Shown piece by piece: positions 10,697-24,100 of a DNA stretch of 64,000 nucleotides. The number at the start of each line of letters is the position of its first letter. Within the stretch, counting starts at the first letter, position 1. The DNA comes from Linepithema humile (lineage: Eukaryota > Arthropoda > Insecta > Hymenoptera > Formicidae). The stretch spans positions 9,424,001-9,488,000 of the forward strand of contig NC_090131.1 in NCBI RefSeq assembly GCF_040581485.1. The letters run 5' to 3'. The notes under the pieces are model-generated. The model had not been told where the DNA came from and ran no database searches. It saw only the letters and a program-made list of their open reading frames with translations. The translations under genes were made by a program, and so were the position numbers.

Positions 10697-13600
10697 ATGT
10701 ACGCCTTAGTAAAATTTCATGATGGTATTTATCACGTGTGCAAATCAAATCTTATTACTTGTAAAGGCGTTACAAAAGCTACATACAGTGATAGACGTAA
10801 GTACCCAGCAAATATTATAGCGAAAAATGGTAAGTTGGAATTTTTTTATATTTTATAATGTATATTTTATATACGTTTTCAATGTTATTATTATATGTAA
10901 GTAATATCAATCACCATTATACGGTGGATATCAATGTTTTCTAAACTGAAATTGCACGCATATCAAAATATATTAGCACATGCATGAAAATGATATAGAG
11001 AAATGATGTAGCGAAAAAGCAAGAGCTGAGTATGCTCTGATATGTGCGTACAATTTTAGATAAAAAGGCATTAGTCTCATTGTGTTACTTGGTAATTATA
11101 TTATTTATAAAGAAAATACAGAATTTTACAATGTATATAATAGCAAATTTCTCTAAATCCAATATTCATATTTTTTCATTATTGTACGAATAATCATAAT
11201 TTTAATGTCTAATTATTTTTCTATTTGTTTTCATTCCAAAAAGTATAAATATCAATTCAATTCTTTAACGATGGTTTAAGAATGACTAATTAATTGCAAT
11301 TGATTAATTAAAAGATTTTTACTTATAGTAGAGAGAGAGAGAGCTTCATCAAAGCTTTATTTGTTTTAATATAAAAGTCACATGTAATATTATTTTAGTT
11401 TGAAGAAAAAACTTTATAAATATGACATATTGAATTAAAAAACTGAATTATTATTATTAAATAGATTACTATTGAATATCTTTTTTATCATTACAGATAA
11501 CAAAGCTATATTACACGAAATAAAACAGAATATATTTGCAAATAAACCACGTGTGTTTTGTAAAAAAATTTATTTCCAAAGTAGAAAGAGAAATACAAAA
11601 TACAAAAATTATGATTATGAAAGGACTACGAATACCTGCGTATTCAAAGGTAAGTACAATATTATTAATTATTGCATTAATTATTTGACTTTTTTTCATA
11701 AGCATTAATGTAATGTAATATTTATTTACTTTAAAAATCATTACTTCTGATACATTTAATTAATATCATCAATTATTTAATATGTCAATAGTAATATACT
11801 TTTTTTCTTATGTTAGATATTAACACAACGACTTTTATGAATACATGAATACAATGAATACAAAAACGTTTCTACTGTACATGCTAAAATGTAATGCATA
11901 TTTCTTTTTTATTTTTGTATTAGATATTAACATTTTCTAAATTCAGAGAAATTTTAGCAATTATACACTTTTTAACAATATATTCATGTTTGAGTATTCA
12001 TAAAAAACTGAGAATAATGTTTCGCAATGTTCTTTTTTTTAAATATATGTTTGTTTTGTATTATAAAGATTACTTAATAATGCTAACTTTCAAATTATTT
12101 TTTAATAATAATCTGTAAATTATTATCATTTTCTCAAATAAAGAAAACGACAAATCGGAAACAGAAATTAAGACCTACAATTATAAAGACACTAATGTCT
12201 TAATATCTTTTGGTACGATTAATTAATATTATTATCTATATTATCAGTATATTATCAATATATTATTATCCATTATAACTTTATTCAATATTTCATGATA
12301 TGGATGAGATGCATATAGGCCGGTATTCATAGTCGATTCTAATATTTAAGACCGTTTTAAGTACAGTCTTAAAATGTGACAGAGCCCTATTAGCGTCTTA
12401 AAACATTACTTAAGACGATCTTAAAATAAGAACGGACTATGAATACCGATCATAATATACTTTTTTTTCAAATACAGTCATTATGAATGCATAACCAAAT
12501 AAAACGCATGATTGAAAGTTTTTTTTATCACAAATTTTGTAGGTGTATCAAAAAGTTTATATCAATCTCTTTAAGTATGTTTCTATAAATGCTAGAATGT
12601 ATATTTTTCTTTTTTCCAATTAATAAATCAATCATCGACGAAAATAAAGGAAACGACGAACTGGAAACATCAGATATCCCAGTGATCATTGAAAAAAATA
12701 GAAACAATTGTTCAACTGAAACTGAAAGCAAGGAGAGTGGTATTGAAATGTTTGATGTTCCAATGCATAACAGTGAGTGTTCAAAATATTTTCATCTATT
12801 CCATGTATTAAAGATTGGCATAAATGCATTAACATTTAGCAAATTTAGAGTAGTTAGAAATTTTGGCAATAATCCACTTCCTAATTACACATATATATGT
12901 TTGACTTAATAATTTGTAAGAATAAAAATAATATTCTATAAAAGTTTTGTAAAATATTCTGTAAATATTTTGTAAAACTTTTTTTCTAATATAATTTCTT
13001 TCATACTAGTTTCTATACTAGTTTTTCATGATAAATGTTACTTTTCAAGGCTAAATTTTAAAATTATTTTTTAAAGTAATATTGTAATTATTGAATAAAG
13101 TAATATTTTAAAGTAAAATTATTTTTTAAAGTAATATCATGTTAAAGAGTTTATTCATTGTTTCATGACATATACGAGATAATATAATATAACAAATTTC
13201 GACAGTCACTTTCTAAAGACATATTCACATGTTTCATTATTTATAATTTGTAAAAATAAGACTAATATTCCGTAAAAGTTTTTTCTTTTTAATATACATA
13301 TATATGTGTTTCGCATGAATGTTCACTAATACTAAATTTAATTTTTTTTTAAATAATATTTAAGTTATTATTGTTTTCTCCAATAAATAACAGTAATTAA
13401 TACATATTAAAACAAAACGCATATAACTGAAACTTAATCATAAATAATTTTGTAAGAGCGTATTAAAAAATTTATGCCAGTCTCTCTAAGTACATTTCTA
13501 TTACGAAAGCTAGAATATAATGCACATTTTCTTTTTTGCTATTACATTAAGATATAGATAAACCAACCATAACAGTCACTGATGAAAGTAGAAGGTATGA

Positions 13601-16600
13601 CAGACCAGAAACAGCAGAAATAGAAATTAAGGATTGTGATTATCTAGACACCAGTAATGTTCCAACATCTTCTAGTACGATTAATTAATATATTTTATCC
13701 ATTACAATTTTATTCAATATTTCATGATATGAATGAAATACATAATATACTTTTTTTCTACATCAGATATCAACGCAGTAATCATCGAAAATGGAAATAG
13801 TTGTCCAACTGAGATTCAAAGCAAAGATAGTAATATAGAAACGTTTGATGTTCCAATACATAACAGTGAGTATTCAAAATATATATTTCCATGTTTTCTA
13901 TATATTAGGCTGCATTAACATTTACTAAATTTAGAATTATTAAAAACTTGGCAATCATAAACCAGTAGTCATATATATAGTCGGTTCTTATATATAAGAT
14001 TTTCTTAAGTATAATCTTAAAACATAAATCAATCATATACAATTTTTATAATTTTATTAAAATTATAATAATACTAATCTTTCAAACAACACTGAGCCAG
14101 TGCTGGTAGCTCTGGCAACCAGTATTGGACCGTTCGTAAGATCAACACTGGATCAGTGCAGGCTAACTACACTGAACCAGTATCGTTTATCAGTATTGGG
14201 ACAAACTTATCATCCGACGCTGCGCCAAAACTGAGCCAGTAGTGTTGCCAGTACTGCAATTCAGGCAATCATTACTGGTCCAGTATTGGGCCGATTGCAA
14301 AATCCTATATGGGTAAGGACGGAGCGGCAACAGAAAAGAAAGATTGCTATTATCAGGAGAGCACTGATCTTCGAGCATCTTCTAGTATAATTAACGAAAA
14401 TAAGAGTAACGATAGACTAGAAACAGAAAAAAACTGTTCTTATAAAAAAACCATTGATCTTCCTACATCTGGTATATTTAACTAATTATAGATTATATCT
14501 GCAATTACTATTTGATTATATGAACAAAGTACTAATATATCTTTTTTCTTATATCAGATATTAATACAATTTTGAATAAAAATGAGAACGTATGTCACAG
14601 TGAAATACAAAATATAGACTGTAATATTAATGGAATTTCAGATGTGCTTTTACCTTGTGGTTAGTATTTTTAATATTATGAATTATCTATAATCTATTTT
14701 ATAAGTTTTAAAGAAAGATAATATATTTTTCAATTTTAATATTAGATTTGGTTAGTAAATCAATTAGTAAATCAGTAAGCATCGATAAAGACATAAGCAA
14801 TGAAAGAACTGATAAATTCAATGAAGTCTGGCAAGATGTTGAAATTTTATTATCTTGTGGTAAATTTATTTTCATATTTTTCATAATACTAGTTACTTCT
14901 GAAAATTATTTTGATGATAACTACTGATTACATCATTATAATTGTTTTTGTTAGAACCTTTGTCAGAACCTGCAAGTATACAGACATGTAATGCAGTTGA
15001 AAATAATCTGGAAATTGACAATATTAACATGGACGTCTCATTAACAGGTATGTTTCTTATTTTCTAGTTTGGGAAGTAACATGTTATTGTAACGTGTTAT
15101 TGTTACTTTATTCTTTCTGAAACAGTAACATACTTATATTTTTTTTAGTAACAACGAATTTAACATTTTCTTTTATTGTTACTTTTTACATTTTGAACCT
15201 ATTTCTGATGTATTGTTTATGTATTTAATCTTTAATTAGTATATTATTTTTTATATTTAAAATATCTTAAGTATAAAGATAATCATAAATCAATCATATA
15301 TTAGTGTAGTTCTATGATACATTAGCTGCATATTTTAAAAACAAACTGTCTTTACTTTAAATTAAAAATTCACATTAAAATTTTTGAACATAAGATCAAC
15401 AGTGCAAAAACGTATAAATTTTGCTATATTTATAAGTTTAATGAATCAACAATTTTTATTTGCATTTTAAGCATTTTAAAATATTTCTCTTTAAATTTGT
15501 GTGGTATTTTGAAATTAAGATTATATTGCTTTTAATAATATTTGAACAAAAACATTTAAAAAATAAATTTTTAAATTTGATATTGGTTTAACATTTAAAA
15601 AATAACGATGACAAATTAAAAGTAACTTTTAAAAAGTAACTTTCCCAATTTTGATTGTATTATAATTGAATATGTTGAATATTACAAAAAAAATTAATGA
15701 AGCTTAATATTTCTTATGCAGTAAGTAATACCTGAATTCATTATCACTTGCTGTTATGCATTATTAAATAAGCTTATTTGTTTTCATTCTATTTTTTTGT
15801 TTACAGATTTACTTAACATATCTCCATCTACATTTATTTTAGATGATTGTGTTAGAAGAATATCTTTTAATACTACTGGTATGTAAAAGTTAATTATATT
15901 TAATATTTTTGAGGAATTTGTAAAATAGTAGAATCAGTCATTTATAGGATTTAAAACTAAATATTTCAAAAACTATATTAATATCAAAATAAAACAGAAT
16001 GGAAGTTATTTTTTAATATAGTTCAAATTGAGATTTTACATTACTCTTACAATATATCTTTCGCGTATTTTCTTGTAAATGTAAAATTAAAATTAACAAT
16101 GTGACCACCTAGTTATTAATCACTATTTTCATGTAGTTATAATTTTGATTGCTAAGATTAGGAATGTTTAGATGTAAAAACACATGAATATTATTATAGG
16201 AGCTAGATACAAAATATAGTAAATGATCCTGACATCCTTTTTGAAGTATTAAATTTGTTACAATGGACATCATAAACAATATATATTTTTTGCAATAATA
16301 TATGAAAATTTATGTTATAACAATTGTCTTTATTATCTATATTGAAAAGTAAAAACCTGAGTATGATATTTCGATAATAATAAAATGTTTTCCTAACTTT
16401 AAATTGCTAATATTATATATGAGATATCACAGATTGTTTGCAAGTTTCTAAGCAGTTTTTATTATTAAAATATATCATATTTTATAATTAACTTTTTAAT
16501 TTTAAGTATTTAATTTTGATTTTAATTTTATAACAAATTATACGTATATTTTTAAAAATTTATATTTGTAGATGATACGTGTAATTCTATTACATGTCAA

Positions 16601-19600
16601 AATGTGAGTCAAATAGGAAATGAAGCAAATGTCCAAATATCATCAACACTTGGTATGTAAATTGTAAAAGCTCTTTTTGATTATTTTTGTAAATTTATTA
16701 AGATTCTTGGTCCTTTATTATAGATTTTAGCTTTATGATAAAAAAAGAGAAAATTTTATGAAGAATTCTTATAAGATAGTTCAAATAAAAAGATATATTT
16801 ATAAGATAAGATTAATTTAGACTTTATAAAATACTCAGAAAACTTTTTTCTTCTGTTTTGATAAATATCAATAAAATTAATGTGATATATCTAATTAAAA
16901 ACCAAATAACACACAACTTTATATCTGTTTGTTATATTTAGTACAGTTCAAAAAAGTTATTAAGCAAAAGAAAAATTTTCGGAAATATAAATTATTTTTC
17001 AATTATGTGATTTTTTAATGTGATTTTTAATTTTATAGCTTATTATCGATTTATTATTACAGTTATTGATTACTAAAGCAAAAAGAAAGATTTTTTTCTA
17101 TACTTTATTAAGTTATTTAATTAATTACAAATATCATTGTATATATATTTTTATTTCAAGATATATTTTGCAAGAATTTTGAACATGAATTTTTTCGCTT
17201 TTGATGTCATGAGTTGAGATAACTAAGGTAATGAACGAAATGAATTAAACCCAATACTTACCTAATCTACATCTTTTTTTTACAGACGTTGAAAATGGTA
17301 AAGAAAGTAGTGAATCAGAATATGTACCATCAGAAGATGAACATTTATCGGATAATGAACTGCCACAAAAACGCAAATCAAGCTTAAACACAACTGTAAC
17401 TTCAATGTCAAGTTTAGATGCCTCGCAAATTAATGGTAATGGATGCAACGATGAAAATATGTATGTAGAGACTTCTAATGCAAGATCTCCTAAAAAAAAC
17501 TATTGTATATTTTGTTCAAAATTGCAAACACAACTTGCACGACATCTAGAAAAAGTACATCGTAATGAATTGGATGTAAAAAGGTTTACGGCTTTACCCA
17601 AAAATAACACAGAAAGGAAAAAAATTATAGAAATTTTACGAAAAAATGGCAATTTTAAATTTAATACAAATTCGACATTGAATAATGGACAACTTATAGT
17701 ATCTAGACGTCCCAATGAAAAATATAACAAGCTCGCCAGAGATTTTATTGCTTGCTCAAAATGTAAAGGTTTCTTTGCAAAAAGTACAATACGTCATCAT
17801 TCTCGAACCTGCTTTGGAAAAGATTTTCGGAAGAATAAATGTATTATGATAATGGGTAGAAAAATTATGTGCAGGTTACATTCTTCGGCAAATGAAACTT
17901 TGAAGAAAATGGTATTTCCAGTCATGCGTGAAGACGAGATTACACGCATTATAAGATATGATGAATTATTGATTTTATTTGGAAATAAACTCTGCATTAA
18001 ATACAAATCTCAACATCATCATGACATGATACGTGCAAGATTGCGTCTTCTTGGCCGCTTCCTTTTGGCATTAAAAAGTATAAATAAAAATATAAAAAAC
18101 TTTGAATCGCTATATCGTCCAGCAGTATATGATGACTGTATCCATGCGATAAATATAGTTGCAAGATATAATGATGAAGAAAAAATATATGAAGCTCCTG
18201 CAGTGGCGGCAAACTTATCCACTTTAATTAAACACATTGGAAATCTTCTTATCGCAGAATGTATAAAGAGGGAAGATTCAGAAAAAAAGAAACTAGTTAA
18301 AGACTTCTTAAAGTTATTAGTTGTTGATATTGGGACAAGTGTAAATAAGACTGTTATGGAAACACAATCAGCTCAGAAAAGACGTAAAAAAGTTATTCTA
18401 CCATCATTGGAAGATATCAAAATATTATATAAATATTTGGAAAAAAAGCGAATTGAAGCTTTTACAACACTACAACAATCCTTTTCTTATCATAGTTGGC
18501 TTTCTTTAGCAGAAGCTACACTAATATCTGTACTTGTATTTAATAGACGACGGTCGGGAGAAATGGAGCGAATTCTTATTGAAGATTTCCAAAGTTACGA
18601 AAAACTACATGAAAACGTAAATACCGACATTTATACATTATTATCAAAAAAAAATAAAAAAATTGCGGAAAAATATATTCGATTCTGTATTAGGGGCAAA
18701 TTGGGCCGTGGAGTGCCCGTTTTATTAACAAAGCAGTTATTTGAAAGTATTAATTTAATTTTAAAATTTCGCAAAGAAGCTGAAATACCTAAAACAAATC
18801 CTTACGTATTTGCATTACCTGGCTATAATAAAAAAAGATTTAGACATCTTAAAGCCTGCATTTTATTACGAAAATTTGCAGAAGAATGTAATGCAAGTCA
18901 GTCTACTACTTTGCGTGCTACAGAATTGCGGAAGCATGTGGCAACATACTGTATTCAATTAAATCTTGATGAGATTGATGTATCTGATCTTGCTACATTT
19001 ATGGGTCATTCTGAGAAAATACATAAGGATCATTATAGACAACCATTGGCAAGCAGAGATATATTAAAAGTTTCACAATATTTGGAAGCAGTTCAAGGAA
19101 ATAAAAATATTTCAGATGACGAAACTTCAACAAATAACAGTTCCGAAAGTGATGAAGAAGCAAAACAGAACAACTTTAATAGCTCAAATAAAGAAAATAT
19201 ACATTCAGGTAATAACATTTTACATTTGTATTTCTTATGCATAATATTCTATTTCTATACAATATATATACATATATATATATAATTCCTTTCAAATATT
19301 CACAAACATTTATTTCAGACACAAATTTATATGACTTACCTGATGATATAATACATAATCAACAAAGGAATAGCGATGGAAAAAAAAACAAAAACGTTCA
19401 AGTGAGTATTTTACATTAAATATGTGAAATTTTAATGTTGTATGTTTTATTTTTCTAAGAATTGTTTAAAAATGTTTGCAGAGTCTTGTATCTTATATAT
19501 ACAGGGTGATTCAAAATAACCTGATGTCCTTGCAATGCCATATTCTTGAGCGAATTCTGAGACAATTTTTCCTTTTACAAAATTTTGTCCGAAGCTTAGT

Positions 19601-19918
19601 TTTCGAGTTATAATTGAAAATAGTTTGCTACTTACGAGTCCGATAGTTATAATTGAAAATAGATAGCAACTTACGAGTTCGGTACAACGGACAGACAGAG
19701 ACGGTGTAATGCGTCATGAGACGATAGTAAACACTTGACAGTCTCATTATACGTTGCGCGTCCCTGCCTGCCTGTTGTACCGAACTCGTAAGTTGCTATC
19801 TATTTTCAATTATAACTCGAAAACTAAGCTTCGGACAAAATTTTGTAAAAGGAAAAATCGTCTCAGAATTCGCTTAAGAATATGGCATTGCAAGGACATC
19901 AGGTTATTTTGAATCACC

Positions 19919-19952
<34 letters not shown>

Positions 19953-20717
19953 TAGAGATTATATAAAAGTTATGAGTTATAAGAGTTACAAGTTATAAGA
20001 AATTATGGCACAAAAGTGTTTGTAAATCTCATGTACCTATTTTAGTATAATGTTTAACAACATTTCTTTTTAAATTTAATTTTCAGTATACTTTTTATTT
20101 TATTTTTAGTATAATTTTTTCTTTTAACATTTCATTTTTTTCTCAAATTTATATATCATGATTATTATTATATATTATTTATACGTATATAAGTATCACT
20201 TTAACAATACTGGTTTTTTTTACTAGCATCGCCATATGGAAAAACTAAAAGAATTCGTTGGTCTCAGAAAGAACAAGAAACAGCACTTCATGCATTTGCT
20301 AAACATATGGAAAATTTAACATTACCCTCTTTGAGAGAAATACAAGAAGTAAAGAAACAGTACACTTCTCTTGCACAACGTACATCCCCACAAATAAAAA
20401 CGTGGATACATAATAAACAAAAAGCTTTTCGTAAACAATGTGAGTATGTATTATGTTAATACTTAAAAACATTTTTAAAATAGAAAATTAATTATTGTTA
20501 CACTATTAATGTGACAAAAGTAAATGCAATTAGTAAATTATATGCAGTTTTACTAATATATAATTAACTAATTTATGCAATTAGTAAATTATATATTATG
20601 TTATTTTCATAGTTATTTGCTAATTATTAGAGCAAGGAAAAGTATATCGGTATATTTTACAAACATACTCAATTGATTGTAAGTATTATTTTATGAATAT
20701 ATCTTTTTGTTTCAGGA
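10697..20717 (+). CDS. multi-exon zinc-finger and tyrosine-recombinase (Crypton-like) protein
   Basis: Exons I can join: 10697-10829, 11497-11649, 12674-12772, 13558-13674, 13767-13865, (about 14316)-14471, 14558-14659, 14746-14859, 14955-15047, 15807-15878, 16572-16652, 17286-19208, 19319-19401, 20227-20439, and 20716-20717 completing a split TGA. Nearly all introns are phase 1. The N-terminus MYALVKFHDGIYHVCKSN is a module I associate with uncharacterised insect proteins. Small acidic exons follow. The long exon holds CxxC-x9-H-x4-H (CIFCSK...HLEKVH), CxxC-x10-H-x4-C, and a tyrosine-recombinase domain: Arg in RRRSGE (18551), Arg in ELRKH (18929), His in MGHS (19007), Tyr in DHYR (19034). 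The His of the usual HxxR box is Thr. The tail, KRIRWSQKEQETALHAF onward, is helix-turn-helix-like. Exon 19319-19401 is one base out of phase at a run of nine A. Gene or domesticated transposon are both possible. Confidence 0.8.
12319..12450. mobile_element. intronic MITE (CCGGTATTCATAGTC ends)
   Basis: CCGGTATTCATAGTCGATTC pairs with the right end GGACTATGAATACCG; the arms continue with AAGACCGTTTTAAGTA and its inverse. A full relative is at 23489-23634 and a single end at about 22257. Confidence 0.75.
14085..14315 (-). repeat. word-rich repeat with CCAGTATTGG words, TACCCATAT end
   Basis: On the - strand it begins TACCCATATAGG at 14315 and is filled with degenerate CCAGTACTGG/CCAGTATTGG words. 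It sits against the 5' side of a small exon of the recombinase gene, whose normal acceptor is not visible, so it may have disrupted or replaced that splice site. Confidence 0.55.
19502..19921. mobile_element. intronic palindromic MITE (CAGGGTGATTC ends)
   Basis: CAGGGTGATTCAAAATAACC and its inverted partner ending GAATCACCCTG are flanked by TA; arms are close to 190 bases. The left arm also holds an extra, tandem AGTTATAATTGAAAATAG segment. It lies in the intron between exons 19319-19401 and 20227-20439 of the recombinase gene. Confidence 0.85.
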
Positions 20718-23206
20718 ATTTTAATATCTTTCTCAAACTTTTGATGTTCTTCTGATGTCACAGACCTTCTTGCTTTTGATGTCTGTCATATACTTATTCG
20801 CTTTTCTTAAGTTAAGACTGCATCAGTGAACAAAAGTATACCTATCAATAATAAGTTTATTTGACTTCAAGTTGGAGTTTTGAAATTTCATGAATATTTC
20901 TAGCGATATTAAAAAGATACGTATATTTTAAGTTTTATTCTATTAAGTATCTTTCAACTAAAGAAACTTTAAGATATATATGGATGTGCAATGACAAATG
21001 CAATATCTGTAATGTTATTTAATTTTGATTATAATTATGTAATTTTAAGTTTATGTCTGTCTATAAGTATATCTATATATTGCTGCTATACGTTAAAAAG
21101 GATGAAGATACTTAAATGATAATTGCTAGAGAGTGTAAACATTTTATAGTATTTTTACATACTTTTTAAGTCATTACTTTAAAGAAGTGCCTTTATTTAA
21201 AAACTAAAATAAGAGTGATAAAAAGCAATACTGTCTTATACTTTATATAATCAGCTATTTTAAAGCATAAAAGTTGTTTAATTTTGATTTTAGTTTATTA
21301 TTCAAAACTATAGAATTATTCAAATTTACTATAGAATAACAAATAAATGCAAAGTTTCTTTACTAGCATTTGATAAAAAGTACAAATATCTAAGAGATTA
21401 TATCTTTAATTTAAAGAAAACATGGTAACTATAGTACATTATTCTTGTGATATACTAAGTAAAATATGTCAAGTATAAATTTATACTGATAGAATGTGAT
21501 ATTTCATGTATTACAATAATTTTCACTCATATGTAGGAATATAATAATTTAAGTTCAATTTGTGATTAGATTTATTTGCATACGAGGATATTGTATCTAT
21601 CTATGTATGAATGTAATCTTTTGAACTTATGAATGTAATCTTTTGTAACTTTGATGTTTATGTATTACTTTTATATTATAAGCAGTTATTCTACATTATA
21701 AGCAGTTATGTTCTATGTCTATTTAAGTCTTGTGTCTAAACAATGCTATTAATCGTTCAGATAAGGAAAGAATTGACAAATCGCATTTTAACTATTCAGA
21801 CTAATGTGATTGAACAATTGTTTTCCATTCAAAATCTTGGAGCGATTTCTAATATTGCAGATACAAGGTTTTAGATATAATACTTGCCTGATAGAAAATG
21901 ATTTTATATTGCATAATTTATGAAATTTCTTATGTAATTGATGTTCTTTATTTTTCTTATATATATATTTTACACTTTGTAAACATTACACTTATTTTTC
22001 TTTATTTCTTTATTAATTTGTTTTCTATCTAAACATATAAAACAGAAAAAAAGATTACATTCAAAATGTTATAAAAGAAAATAAATATTCTAAAATTATA
22101 CTTATCTGAATAAAGAAATTAAGATTTAAAAAATCAAACAGATTTGGTTTGTGCTTATAACTTTATGAGTAACATTGAGGAAATCAAATAGATTCGTTCC
22201 ATAAGATAAAACCTTAGGATAAGTAATATTCCAATTAGTAAATTCTTTAAATTTGAAGACCGGTATTCATAGTCCATGTCTTATTCCTAGTGAAAATATT
22301 TTCACATAATATTTTTCAAGAAATGTTTTTAATTTATAAAGAACTTCAAAAAATTCTGTAAACTTTTTCAAATTTTGTAAGTTTTCTTCAGAAATTATAA
22401 AATAAAAAATCGTAGAAATTTTAAACTATTTCAGAATTTTACATAAAAAACTTATATATAGAAAGTATTCCAAGAAAAATTTCAGTTTAAGGCGTTCATT
22501 TTAATTGCACTAATGTTGCATTGAAATTTCATTCCTCATTCCTTTAATGCTTCAATGATACATTCTATTAATTCAAAAGATAAGAAAAGAGCATTTTTTT
22601 CTATTTAAAAATTTTTCTTTCTTCATTATTTATTAAAGTTTATATACAGTCATATGCAGTCTAAAATAATGACAATACTGCAAATCTATATTTATATATA
22701 AATAACACGCGAAATATGGATTTTCACTACTATCAGAGTATATTTCGAAATACATTTATATTATTAATTTTAGTTACCTAAAATGCATCTTAATACAGCG
22801 TCCAATAATAAAATAGAAGTAATATTTAAATAAAATAAAAATAATATTTAATTATATCAATAGGTTCCTTTTTTATAGCTAAACTATTATACTCTCTTTG
22901 TATTTAAAGAAATATGTATATATTTAATATTTGACAAAAGCAAGAAGGAAAATTTCAGTGCAACAATAGAAAGCAAGTTTATTAATAAAATCATCAACAT
23001 TATTTCGAAATCATCAAAAGAAGAGAGAAAGCAATGCGGATCCGCATTTTACGCAAGTTACGCCTCATGTACACAGATGCACTGACACGTATCAACATGT
23101 CCGTTAAACTGCGCAAAACTATATGATTAAATTCATAATTCATTATTATGATAACTATTCAGTTCTAATTAAGATTTTTGTTTATTTTTGTGTAGTAACA
23201 ACAGTT
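20718..23206. other. 3' untranslated region then gene-free AT-rich DNA
   Basis: Directly after the recombinase stop this is likely 3' UTR; AATAAA-like hexamers occur (for example near 22080 and 22110) but none can be chosen from sequence alone. A lone GACCGGTATTCATAGTC end at about 22257-22275 is half of the MITE family at 12319 and 23489. Nothing else recognised. Confidence 0.45.
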
Positions 23207-23352
23207 AGGGCCTATCTAGATAAACTTGCATAGTCGCATAAACATATGCATAAGGAAACTGATTGGTCCATTTCTTTATGCATTTGCTTATAAACCAATT
23301 AATTTCCTTGTATATGTTTATGCGACTATGCAAGTTTGTCTGGATAGGCCCT
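23207..23352. mobile_element. short MITE (AGGGCCTATC ends), copy 1
   Basis: AGGGCCTATCTAGATAAACT pairs with its inverse at 23333-23352, and the arms continue through GCATAGTCGCATAAACATAT. A second copy lies at 38435-38578. Confidence 0.75.
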
Positions 23353-23488
23353 CACTAGATTATGAAACATAAAAGTATATAGAAACTGATAGAGAGGCAA
23401 AGAGAGCACGTCTTGTTATAAAAGATAACATATTTTTCTCATTTAGATAAATGTGTGAGACAGAATCAACAGTACCTATCAGACTCTA

Positions 23489-23634
23489 AGGTCGGTATTC
23501 ATAGTCCGTTCTTATTTTAAGATCGTCTTAAGTAAAGCCTTAAGACGCTAATACGGCTCTGTGATTGGCTTATGACATCTTAAGACTATACTTAAAACGG
23601 TCTTAATTATAAGAATCGACTATGAATACCGGCC
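23489..23634. mobile_element. MITE (GGTCGGTATTCATAGTC ends) in left arm
   Basis: The ends GGTCGGTATTCATAGTCCG and GACTATGAATACCGGCC pair, with arms of about 60 bases. Same family as 12319-12450. It interrupts the left arm of the long inverted repeat; the right arm lacks it at the matching point (about 26050). Confidence 0.75.
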
Positions 23635-23878
23635 TTAACTCTCTCGGCTCGGCATTATTTGCTTATTTCCTATTCGGTACTAACTCCAATATGTTATACA
23701 GTTTGCTTTATTTATCAAAAATGGTTTGTTGCATAAATATAAATAATACAATTTAAAAATTAAGCATTCTTTCTTAAAATTTTTAAAAACTGTATTTTGA
23801 GATCAACAAAAAGGAAAAAAGATATAACGGTACATAGTGTGCCTAAAAAACAAACAGACTTGAAGTATATGTGAATAA

Positions 23879-23999
23879 GGCTGCGTTCGTTATGTTCACT
23901 TACGCGCTGAAAGCATCAGTCTGTCTTTCTTGTTCATTATGCGTCGAAGAAAGATAGAATGATGCTTTCAGCATGTAAGCGAGCATAACGAACACAGTC
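23879..23999. mobile_element. PIF/Harbinger-type MITE with TAA target duplication
   Basis: GGCTGCGTTCGTTATG and its inverted partner CATAACGAACACAGTC are bordered by TAA on both sides (23876-23878 and 24000-24002), the 3-bp TWA target of PIF/Harbinger. Arms of about 45 bases pair well. The GCTGCGTTCGG-like end also recurs at 1228 and 30074. Confidence 0.75.
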
Positions 24000-24007
24000 T
24001 AAAACTA

Positions 24008-24100
24008 AGGGTTGGTTTATAATAAAGCCGTAAGCTGTAAGCCGTAAGAAATTGACCAATCACAGATAAATTATGGAAGAATAATCGACTGTGATTAGTC
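24008..24100. mobile_element. partial MITE of the 9735-9877 family
   Basis: GCCGTAAGAAATTGACCAATCA and ATAATCGACTGTGATTAGTCA match the inner arms of 9735-9877 and 10108-10223; one end is missing. It lies in the left arm of the long inverted repeat only. Confidence 0.5.

Larger units (their letters stand above)
12143..14471 (+). repeat. duplicated small exons within the recombinase gene
   Basis: Two exon types recur. Type a reads roughly N-D-x-L-E-T-E-x-K-x-C-x-Y then T-x-x-x-P-T-S-S, at about 12143-12212 (poor acceptor), 12640-12673, 13558-13674, 14316-14390 and 14390-14471. Type b reads I-I-E-x-N-x-N-x-C-x-T-E then F-D-V-P-x-H-N-S, at 12674-12772 and 13767-13865. Copies keep phase 1 at both ends where splice sites are clear, and the intron sequence next to them is also alike, so DNA-level duplication is the likely cause. 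Confidence 0.6.
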
